Made by a program: the position numbers and the translations under genes. The notes under the pieces are model-generated. The model did no database searches, was not told the origin of the DNA, and was given only the letters and a program-made list of their open reading frames with translations. Shown in pieces: positions 12,111-18,463 of a stretch of 50,608 nt of DNA (within the stretch, counting starts at the first letter, position 1; each line of letters opens with the position of its first letter). Source of the DNA: Prolixibacteraceae bacterium (GTDB lineage: Bacteria > Bacteroidota > Bacteroidia > Bacteroidales > Prolixibacteraceae); the NCBI GenBank assembly GCA_016931385.1, contig JAFGEV010000204.1:1-50608 (forward strand), written 5' to 3'.

Positions 12111-12503
12111 ATGAATAAAATGAAAAAAATCGTCACAACACAGGAAGCTCCATCAGCTATTGGCCCTTACAGCCAGGCTGTGGAGATTAACGGAATGCTT
12201 TTCATTTCGGGGCAGGTTCCCATCGACCCTGATTCAGGAAAAATTGTTGAAGGGGGAATAACCGAACAAACCATGCAGGTAATGAAAAACATTGGTGCAA
12301 TATTAAATGCAGCAGGTTACCAATTTCAGGATGTAGTAAAAAGCACTTGTTTTTTAAGCGATATGACCAACTTCAAAGCCATGAATGAAGTATATGGCAG
12401 GTATTATCCTGAAAATCCACCTGCACGTGCTGCCTTTGCTGTTAAAGAGCTTCCGCTGGGGGCGTTGGTCGAGATTGAAACCATTGCTGTAAAACAGAAA
12501 TAA
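12111..12503 (+). CDS. ridA: RidA family reactive-intermediate deaminase
   Basis: A RidA/YjgF/UK114 protein of about 130 residues. It hydrolyses reactive 2-aminoacrylate and related enamines made by threonine/serine dehydratases, protecting PLP enzymes and branched-chain amino-acid synthesis. Signatures are AIGPYSQAVEINGMLFISGQVP, the substrate-carboxylate Arg in NPPARAAFAV, and the C-terminal Glu in LVEIETIAV. The track start (TTG 12099) is unlikely. The ATG at 12111 or, better by family comparison, the one at 12120 (MKKIVTTQ) is the probable start. It stands alone between repeat tracts. Confidence 0.95.
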   Translation: MNKMKKIVTTQEAPSAIGPYSQAVEINGMLFISGQVPIDPDSGKIVEGGITEQTMQVMKNIGAILNAAGYQFQDVVKSTCFLSDMTNFKAMNEVYGRYYPENPPARAAFAVKELPLGALVEIETIAVKQK

Positions 12504-12572
12504 TCTGACATGTTTTTCCGGTAATCTCCATTCCGGATATCCCGAAGGAGGAAGCAATTCTCCTTTGCGATG

Positions 12573-12647
12573 AGCTTCGGCGATAAACCCGCCTTCGCTA
12601 AAAGCTTCGGCGATAAACCCGCCTTCGCTAAAGCTTCGGCGGCTAAA
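12573..12647. repeat. Tandem 30-nt GC-rich repeat, 2.5 copies
   Basis: The unit begins AGCTTCGGCG and contains ACCCGCCTTCGCT. Copies start at 12573, 12603 and 12632, the last one truncated. Within each unit AGC..GGCG can pair with CGCC..GCT around a 3x3 internal loop. It lies between ridA and the rplI terminator and is much richer in G+C than its surroundings. Confidence 0.85.
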
Positions 12648-12648
12648 T

Positions 12649-12678
12649 AAAAAAATCCACCCCGCATAGAGGTGGATT
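12649..12678 (-). terminator. Rho-independent terminator of rpsF-rpsR-rplI
   Basis: A perfect 8-bp stem, AATCCACC / GGTGGATT, followed on the minus strand by seven T. It is 38 bases after the rplI stop. Confidence 0.87.
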
Positions 12679-12716
12679 CGTATCTGTTTGAAAATATGTA
12701 CTGTAATTAATACTAG

Positions 12717-13163
12717 TTATTCTGAAACCACATCGAATTCAAAATCGATGATAACTTCTTTGTGCAACTTGATTTTGGCAGTGTGTTTACCAACTTCTTT
12801 CACTCCTTCTTTCGGAATTGTAATATGTTTGCGGTCAATCTCAATTCCCTTTTCGGCAAATGCCTCTGCAAGTTGAATGTTATTAACCGAACCGAAGATT
12901 TTACCGGTCGTACTGGTTTTTGCACCAATTGTAATTTCCAGGGCATTAATTTTTTCGGCAATAACAAGAGCCTCATCTTTAAGTTTGGCTTCTTTGTGCG
13001 CCCGTTGCCGGATGTTTTCGGCCAATACTTTTTTTGCCGATTCGTTGGCAACAATTGCCAACCCCTGCGGAATTAAATAATTGCGCCCATAACCATCTTT
13101 TACGTTAACGATATCGTCCTTCGAACCTAGTCGCTGAACGTCTTGTTTTAAAATTACTTCCAT
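12717..13163 (-). CDS. rplI: 50S ribosomal protein L9
   Basis: A 148-residue L9: the N-terminal rRNA-binding domain begins MEVILKQDVQRLGSKDDIVNVKDGYGRNYLIPQG..., a long charged helix follows (about 40-75), then the C-terminal domain. It binds 23S rRNA at the base of the L1 stalk. Last gene of the rpsF-rpsR-rplI operon, with its terminator directly after. Full length. Confidence 0.98.
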   Translation of the reverse strand: MEVILKQDVQRLGSKDDIVNVKDGYGRNYLIPQGLAIVANESAKKVLAENIRQRAHKEAKLKDEALVIAEKINALEITIGAKTSTTGKIFGSVNNIQLAEAFAEKGIEIDRKHITIPKEGVKEVGKHTAKIKLHKEVIIDFEFDVVSE

Positions 13164-13179
13164 CTGTAAGTCCTCCTCC

Positions 13180-13449
13180 TTATTTCATTAAATCGGTTAC
13201 ATACGGCAGCAATGCGATATGGCGGGCACGTTTTACTGCTTGTGAAACTTTGCGCTGGTACTTTAACGATGTACCTGTAATGCGGCGGGGAAGAATTTTT
13301 CCCTGCTCGTTCAAAAACTTCTTAAGGAACTCAGGATCCTTATAATCGACATACTTGATCCCGTTCTTTTTAAAACGGCAGTATTTCTTTTTCTTAATCT
13401 CTACTGATGGTGGAGTTAAGTACCTAATCTCCGATTGATTTGATGCCAT
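13180..13449 (-). CDS. rpsR: 30S ribosomal protein S18
   Basis: An 89-residue S18 with the conserved core [52 protein letters not shown]. It dimerises with S6 on the platform of the small subunit. The N-terminal CRFKK has one Cys, not a four-Cys zinc site, so this is a zinc-independent form. It lies 2 bases after rpsF. Confidence 0.98.
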   Translation of the reverse strand: MASNQSEIRYLTPPSVEIKKKKYCRFKKNGIKYVDYKDPEFLKKFLNEQGKILPRRITGTSLKYQRKVSQAVKRARHIALLPYVTDLMK

Positions 13450-13451
13450 GG

Positions 13452-13802
13452 TTATTTCTCCTCTGCTTTAGCTTTTACTTTGTTACGCCTTTTCTCGCTA
13501 TATTCAACAGCATGTTTATCGAGCCTGAATGTTAAAAACCTGATGATGCGTTCATCACGACGGTATTCAATTTCAAGCTTTTCAATAAAGGTTGGTTCCG
13601 CCTTAAACTCGAGCAGATGATAAAACCCGGTAGATTTCTTCTGAATGGGATAAGCCAGTTTTTTCAGCCCCCAGTCTTCCTGGTGTATGATTTCGCCTCC
13701 GTTGGAGCTTACCATTTCACCAAATTTATTTATCACCTCTTTGAATTGTGCTTCCGACAAAACCGGTGTGGCAATAAATACTGTTTCATATTGATTCAAC
13801 AT
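13452..13802 (-). CDS. rpsF: 30S ribosomal protein S6
   Basis: A 116-residue S6: [15 protein letters not shown] at the N-terminus, the [25 protein letters not shown] core, and [15 protein letters not shown] near the end, with a basic tail. It is the S18 partner in the 30S platform and the first gene of the operon. A clean promoter lies about 100 bases upstream, leaving a structured leader that could bind the S6:S18 complex. Confidence 0.98.
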   Translation of the reverse strand: MLNQYETVFIATPVLSEAQFKEVINKFGEMVSSNGGEIIHQEDWGLKKLAYPIQKKSTGFYHLLEFKAEPTFIEKLEIEYRRDERIIRFLTFRLDKHAVEYSEKRRNKVKAKAEEK

Positions 13803-13900
13803 AAATGTTTTACCTTTTGAAATTATTACTTTATTATTTCTCTCATAAACCCCGCGTAATCGACCGGTAAATAATCGGTTACATGGATTCAGCGGAATTC
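13803..13900 (-). promoter_or_regulatory. Structured 5' leader of rpsF, possible S6:S18 autoregulatory RNA
   Basis: The leader between the promoter and the rpsF ATG can fold into an outer CCGC/GCGG pairing enclosing GTAA/TTAC and CGAT/GTCG (one G.U), with an unpaired C beside CCG. S6:S18 leader RNAs of other bacteria show a bulged CCG. The resemblance is suggestive only. Confidence 0.3.
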
Positions 13901-13906
13901 GAGGCG

Positions 13907-13937
13907 CAAAATTAGAAATTAATTCCTTATAATCAAA
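13907..13937 (-). promoter_or_regulatory. Promoter of rpsF-rpsR-rplI
   Basis: On the minus strand TTTG (13937-13934), 19 bases, TAATTTTG (13914-13907). Both the sequence and the spacing fit the Bacteroidota consensus TTTG-N19-TAnnTTTG. Confidence 0.65.
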
Positions 13938-13970
13938 TTACCTGCTAATTTATATTCGTGAATTTAATCT

Positions 13971-14138
13971 GGATATTAGATGCTGGATGCTCGATGCTGG
14001 ATACTGGATGCTTGATCCTCGATCGTTAATCGTTAATCGTTAATCCCTAATCGTTAATCGCTAATCGTTAATCGTTAATCGCTAATCGTTAATAATAAAT
14101 CGTTAATCGTTAATCAGTATCCAATACTCGATATTCGG
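13971..14138. repeat. 24-unit heptanucleotide repeat tract
   Basis: 168 bases divide without a slip into 24 seven-base units. They start as GGATGCT variants (GGATGCT, CGATGCT, GGATACT, TGATCCT), pass through CGATCGT, and become TAATCGT variants (TAATCGT, TAATCGC, TAATCCC). The change of sequence with no change of register is the striking part. It fills the gap between the divergent rpsF and phosphatase-like genes. No ORF, no spacers, no CRISPR features. Confidence 0.92.
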
Positions 14139-14187
14139 TTTTCAATTAATGAATGGTCTGTCTTCGATCTTCTCCCTTCCCTCTTTT

Positions 14188-14222
14188 TTGAATTTGTGAT
14201 TTGGAATTTGTGATTTGGAATT
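14188..14222. repeat. Heptanucleotide repeat tract, 5 units
   Basis: TTGAATT, TGTGATT, TGGAATT, TGTGATT, TGGAATT in perfect 7-nt register, directly upstream of the phosphatase-like gene. The GGAATTTG theme recurs at 22092-22119 and 28349-28376. Confidence 0.88.
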
Positions 14223-14243
14223 TTTTTACCAATGCCAATTTTA

Positions 14244-14251
14244 TACATTTG
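14244..14251 (+). promoter_or_regulatory. Probable promoter -7 element of the phosphatase-like gene
   Basis: TACATTTG matches TAnnTTTG exactly. It lies downstream of the track start (14232), so transcription would begin near 14258 and the ATG at 14268/14271 would be the real start. Confidence 0.45.
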
Positions 14252-14267
14252 GACAAATTATTTTTGG

Positions 14268-15911
14268 ATGATGTTTTGTAAAATTACTTTCATTTCTATA
14301 CTGTTTTTTCTGTTGGCAAATGTTGGTTCAGCCCAGCGCAATGCTTTTGAGAACCGGAATGCGCCATTGATTGTTGTTGGGATTACCATTGAACAGCTAA
14401 GGCCCGATTATATTACACGTTACTGGGATTCATTCCAGCAGGGAGGGTTTAAGCGCCTGATAAACGAAGGGGCCTTCACCCTTAGCGCCAGGCTCGATAT
14501 TCACAATATCAACAGTTCATCGGTTGCTGCTTCGGTATACACAGGCACTTACCCCGCCGAACATGGCATTGTGGCCAATAAGTGGTACCGACAACTTACA
14601 GGTGAATATATCCATTCATATAAAAACGATTATTATTTAACCCTGGGCAGCGACTCAAAGGTAGGAAACGCTTCAGCAAATATGTTGAAAGCTTATACTG
14701 TAGGTGATGCATTGAAACAAAACAGCAATTTCAATTCGAAAGTTTTTTCGGTTTCGTTAACGCCCGGCCCGGCAATTTTCAGCGCCGGACATGCTGCCGA
14801 TGGCGCTTACTGGTATGACATAACATCGGGAAATATGATTTCATCATCGTATTATATCGATGCTTTTCCTGATTGGATCAGGCTTTTCAACGATAAGAAA
14901 ATACCCGACACCTACCTTGAACGGGAATGGGATTTATTATTGCCCAAAGGTAGTTACAAGAATAAATTCAACGACGATTATATCCTTGAAAAAGGATACT
15001 GGAACAAATGGAACACATTTCCATACAGCCTTCCAAAGCTTTCAACCATGGCCGGATCGAAATACGAAGTTATGTGCATCACCCCATGGGGAAACAGGTT
15101 GATCAGGGATTTCGCTGTTCAACTAATCGAACGCGAAGGACTTGGAAACGATGAAATGCCCGATTTAATGGCCATTAACTTTACCTCGCTTGGCTTTGCC
15201 AACAAATGGTTCGGCCCGGTTTCAACCGAGATGCACGACCACTATCTCAGGATAGATCAGGATATTGCTTCTTTATTAAACTATCTGGACAAAAAAATGG
15301 GCAAAGATAATTACCTGGTTTTTTTGACTGCTTCATCAACCTGCGACTATGGGATTGAATTTATGAAGGAAGAAATGAATTTCAATGCAGGCGAATTTTC
15401 ACCACAAAGCGCCATGGCATTGTTAAAGGCCTATCTTCATGCACTGTATGGCCCTGGCGAGTGGCTGGTCGGGTACAATGAAGAACAAGTGTATTTAAAC
15501 CACAACCTGATTGATGCAAAAAGTAAATCGCTTGACGAAATGCAGGATAAAGCCGCCCTTTTTCTTAACCAGTTTGAAGGGATAAAAGCAGCCCTGCCCG
15601 CGCATGTAATCGAAAAAGGGAACCTCGACAATCCACGTTTTTATGCAATTGAAAACAGCTATTGCGTACAGCGTTCGGGCGATATAATGCTGCTTCTTGA
15701 AGAAGGATGGCAGCCCTCATACAAATACAACGAAGTAGATTACAGCACATATAACCAGGCGCCTGTAATATTTTTCGGCTCGGTTGTCCGTCCAGGCGAG
15801 ATTGTTGAACCTGTTGAAATTACCGATATTGCACCTACAATTTCACGGTTTTTAAAAATATTGCCTCCTGACAATACCCGTGGAAAAATTATTCAATCGG
15901 TTTTTTGGTAA
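14268..15911 (+). CDS. Alkaline-phosphatase-fold protein with degenerate active site (PafA-like pseudoenzyme)
   Basis: An exported protein of about 547 residues with the PafA alkaline phosphatase layout: APLIVVGITIEQLRPDY, QGGFKRLINEGAF, SVYTGTYPAEHGI, WFGP...YLRIDQDIASLLNYLDKKMGKDNYLVFLTA, APVIFFG, ITDIAPTIS. In active PafA the metal ligands and nucleophile lie in VVDQMR, PTVTAIGHTS, TDYVGHNFGP, SADHG and THS. Here these read ITIEQLR, INSSSVAAS, LGFANKWFGP, TASSTC and DYSTYNQ. Every metal-binding Asp and His is lost, one becoming Glu, while the surrounding fold is kept. The start at 14268 or 14271 gives a normal signal peptide (MMFCKITFISILFFLLANVGSAQ); the track's 14232 start adds 12 residues upstream of the promoter. 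It probably has a binding or structural role in the periplasm. Confidence 0.85.
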   Translation: MMFCKITFISILFFLLANVGSAQRNAFENRNAPLIVVGITIEQLRPDYITRYWDSFQQGGFKRLINEGAFTLSARLDIHNINSSSVAASVYTGTYPAEHGIVANKWYRQLTGEYIHSYKNDYYLTLGSDSKVGNASANMLKAYTVGDALKQNSNFNSKVFSVSLTPGPAIFSAGHAADGAYWYDITSGNMISSSYYIDAFPDWIRLFNDKKIPDTYLEREWDLLLPKGSYKNKFNDDYILEKGYWNKWNTFPYSLPKLSTMAGSKYEVMCITPWGNRLIRDFAVQLIEREGLGNDEMPDLMAINFTSLGFANKWFGPVSTEMHDHYLRIDQDIASLLNYLDKKMGKDNYLVFLTASSTCDYGIEFMKEEMNFNAGEFSPQSAMALLKAYLHALYGPGEWLVGYNEEQVYLNHNLIDAKSKSLDEMQDKAALFLNQFEGIKAALPAHVIEKGNLDNPRFYAIENSYCVQRSGDIMLLLEEGWQPSYKYNEVDYSTYNQAPVIFFGSVVRPGEIVEPVEITDIAPTISRFLKILPPDNTRGKIIQSVFW

Positions 15912-15997
15912 ATTTTATCAGTAATCCTGAACATGCAACTACTACAAGTTTTCTAAATCAGCATATCGCTCATTTAACTCATAGAAAGCAATTGGAA

Positions 15998-17311
15998 TTA
16001 AACAAACAGCTTGTTAAGCTTCTGCAAAGTGGCTTTTTTGAATTCCGACTTTATCAGAATTGAAATGTTATAACGGCTGCCTCCGTATGAAATCATCCTT
16101 ACCGGTATGCCTTCAAGGGCGTTGAATACCTGCTTCGAAAATACTTTTTCACCTGCAATCATGTCGCCAACTACACATACAATGGTATAATCATTGTCAA
16201 CTTCAACATCGCCAATTTCTTTTATCTCAGAAACAATTCTTTCGATGTTTTTATTATTATCGATTGATAAAGATATCGCAACCTCTGAAGTTGTAATCAT
16301 ATCGATAGATGTTTTGTACTTCTCGAATATCTGGAAAACAGTGCGAAGGAAACCATAAGCCATCAACATCCTGTCCGAACGGATACGGATTGCGGTAATA
16401 CCGTCTTTGGCGGCTACTGCTTTCAAGCCGGCAATGGTTTTGTCGTTCGAGATCAATGTTCCTTCACCTTCGGGATTCATCGTATTTTTTAACCTTACAG
16501 GAATGTTGGCATCTTTAGCTGGCAATATGGTTAAAGGGTGCAAAATTTTCGCACCGAAATAAGCCAGTTCGGCAGCTTCAACAAATAAGAGGTTTTCGAT
16601 ACGTTTTGTCTTTTCAACAAACCGTGGATCGTTGTTGTGGATACCATCGATATCGGTCCATATCTCTACCTCTTCGGCATTTATGGCAGCGCCCAGTAAA
16701 GTTGCCGTGTAATCGCTGCCCCCTCGCTGCAGGTTGTCGATATCGCCATTGGCATTACGGCAGATGTAACCCTGGGCTATGAAAATATCCTGATCGCCGG
16801 CTTGTGCTAAAACAGGTTTTATCAATTCTTTGATCTTTTTCAAATCGGCCTGTTTTTCTTCGTCTATCCGCATAAAATCAAGCGAAGGCAACAGGGCCGT
16901 TTTAATCTTGTTCTCCTGCAAAAGGTATGTAAACAGCGCAGTTGAAATTAATTCTCCCTGTGCCAGGATAATTTGTTCTTTGATTTCTGAAAAATCACCT
17001 TCGGTTTGTTCCTTCAGCAAATCGAAATGCCGGCAAATAACATCTTGACCCTTCCCTTTGTATTCCTCGCTGGAAAATAGTTCCGTAACTACTTTTGTGT
17101 ATTTAAGCTTTAACTCTTCAATCAATGATTTTGCTGCTTCCTTATCCCCTTTGTAAAGGCAACTGCTTATATCGACCAGCGAATTTGTAGTGCCCGACAT
17201 AGCTGAAAGAACAACTACTTTCGGTTCTTTTTCGGCAGTAATAATATTCATAACTGCCCGCATATTCTCAGGAGAGCCAACTGAAGTGCCCCCAAATTTC
17301 AATACCTTCAT
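15998..17311 (-). CDS. lysC: Monofunctional aspartate kinase
   Basis: A 437-residue aspartokinase that phosphorylates aspartate, the entry to lysine, threonine and methionine synthesis. The kinase domain opens with MKVLKFGGTSVGSPENM and includes GGSDYTATLLGAAINAEEVEIWTDIDGI. Two ACT domains follow from about residue 295 (GITAIRIRSDRMLMAYGF..., and VVGDMIAGEKVFSK...). There is no fused homoserine dehydrogenase, unlike the ThrA type often found in Bacteroidota. A 10-bp inverted repeat lies about 40 bases upstream. Confidence 0.96.
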   Translation of the reverse strand: MKVLKFGGTSVGSPENMRAVMNIITAEKEPKVVVLSAMSGTTNSLVDISSCLYKGDKEAAKSLIEELKLKYTKVVTELFSSEEYKGKGQDVICRHFDLLKEQTEGDFSEIKEQIILAQGELISTALFTYLLQENKIKTALLPSLDFMRIDEEKQADLKKIKELIKPVLAQAGDQDIFIAQGYICRNANGDIDNLQRGGSDYTATLLGAAINAEEVEIWTDIDGIHNNDPRFVEKTKRIENLLFVEAAELAYFGAKILHPLTILPAKDANIPVRLKNTMNPEGEGTLISNDKTIAGLKAVAAKDGITAIRIRSDRMLMAYGFLRTVFQIFEKYKTSIDMITTSEVAISLSIDNNKNIERIVSEIKEIGDVEVDNDYTIVCVVGDMIAGEKVFSKQVFNALEGIPVRMISYGGSRYNISILIKSEFKKATLQKLNKLFV

Positions 17312-17348
17312 TTTAAAAATTTTAAAATTTTATCGTTGAAACAACTTT

Positions 17349-17388
17349 TTTGAATGAGCCACAAAGATTTAAAAAAAACTCATTCAAA
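17349..17388. repeat. Inverted repeat in the lysC leader
   Basis: TTTGAATGAG and CTCATTCAAA, a perfect 10-bp inverted repeat with a 20-base A/T-rich spacer. It starts 38 bases before the lysC ATG. It could be an operator or a long-loop RNA hairpin. I found no amino-acid-rich leader ORF beside it. Confidence 0.5.
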
Positions 17389-17423
17389 CGAAAAATGACA
17401 CATAATTTTAGGATTGAATTTAA

Positions 17424-17449
17424 TAAATGAAACATTTTTAGGTGTTTCA
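17424..17449 (-). terminator. Weak terminator after the nucleotidyltransferase gene
   Basis: On the minus strand TGAAACA (8-base loop) TGTTTCA, then TTTATT. It lies 20 bases after the stop. Short stem and broken T run. Confidence 0.38.
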
Positions 17450-17468
17450 CTTAACAATTATCACCTTT

Positions 17469-18365
17469 TCACCAAAGCCGTGAGGGGTAACTGCCTGCTT
17501 CTATTAATTTCCTGATCCTCTCTATCACCACGGGTTTATCTTCCTGGTAAGTGACGCCAAACCACGACGCTTCGCTTGTAAGTACTTTTACCTTAGCTTT
17601 TTTTGAATTTATAAGGTCGCCAACATGAACAGGAATGAAAAATTCTGACTTTAATTCATTGCCTTCCTTTTTCAGGAAATCGACAAAACCTTCTTCGAGG
17701 TGGTTGAATAAGGAAGGGTGAAAGCCCCAGAAGTTCATTGAAACAGTTTCATCCCCCTGCAATTCTTTTCGGGAATCGCCATCCAGATAATAAATTCCCT
17801 TATCATCAGTCCCGATTTTTGTCAGCTCATCAATATCGACTAAGTTCTGATTGTGGTTTGTGACACACAACCCTCTTGAAACTGTTCCGTTTTCCGAAAG
17901 GGTTTTATCAAGCCGGTATCCTACCATTGCATATGTGGTTTCATCGGCTTCAGAAGACAGAAAACCGGCAACAGTCTGGTATGCTTCAAAGCCATAGAAA
18001 TCGTCAGCGTTAATGGCAGCAAAAGGCGTACCCACCACATCACGTGCCGAGCGGATAGCATGGCCTGTGCCCCAGGGCTTAACCCTTCCTTCGGGGATAG
18101 AAAAACCTTCGGGCAAATCGGTCAGTTCCTGATACACATACTCAACATCAATTTTCCCTGATAATTTATTGTCGAAACGCAATTTAAAGGCTTCTTCAAA
18201 ATCGCGGCGTATAATAAACACCACTTTCCCAAAACCGGCCCTTATCGCATCATATAACGAGTAATCGATAATGGCCTCGCCATTGGGGCCAATTTCATCC
18301 AACTGCTTTAATCCTCCGTAACGGCTACCCATCCCGGCAGCTAAAATCACTAATGTAGGTTTCAT
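17469..18365 (-). CDS. Sugar-phosphate nucleotidyltransferase family protein
   Basis: A 298-residue NTP-transferase. The nucleotide-binding loop is LAAGMGSRYGGLKQLDEIGPNGEAIIDYSLYDAIRAGF, and INADDFYG carries the metal-binding Asp pair. Related enzymes join NTP to a sugar-1-phosphate for wall or polysaccharide precursors. The C-terminus (about 230-298) has no left-handed beta-helix repeats, so there is no acyltransferase domain. The substrate cannot be told from the sequence. It sits between lysC and the ClC gene, all on the minus strand, but a heptad repeat tract and a weak terminator separate them. Confidence 0.85.
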   Translation of the reverse strand: MKPTLVILAAGMGSRYGGLKQLDEIGPNGEAIIDYSLYDAIRAGFGKVVFIIRRDFEEAFKLRFDNKLSGKIDVEYVYQELTDLPEGFSIPEGRVKPWGTGHAIRSARDVVGTPFAAINADDFYGFEAYQTVAGFLSSEADETTYAMVGYRLDKTLSENGTVSRGLCVTNHNQNLVDIDELTKIGTDDKGIYYLDGDSRKELQGDETVSMNFWGFHPSLFNHLEEGFVDFLKKEGNELKSEFFIPVHVGDLINSKKAKVKVLTSEASWFGVTYQEDKPVVIERIRKLIEAGSYPSRLW

Positions 18366-18381
18366 ATTTTATTTATTTAAT

Positions 18382-18459
18382 GGATACTGGATGCTGGATA
18401 ATATTTCAAATATGCATGAATATGATTATAGAGCATCTAATATCTAGCATCCAGCATTC
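18382..18459. repeat. Heptanucleotide repeats in inverted orientation
   Basis: GGATACT, GGATGCT, GGATAAT on the left, then after about 30 bases AGCATCT, AATATCT, AGCATCC, AGCATTC on the right. The right arm is the reverse complement of the left theme, so the tract can fold into a hairpin. It fills the 98-base gap between the nucleotidyltransferase and ClC genes. Confidence 0.82.
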
Positions 18460-18463
18460 AATT

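Noticed and set aside
12404-12667. 87-residue minus-strand ORF with repeated AKAGLSPKL
   Set aside because: Arises from the 30-nt DNA repeat and the antisense of ridA; not a believable protein.
13971-14138. CRISPR-like array
   Set aside because: Units are 7 bases with no unique spacers, and no cas genes are in the window.
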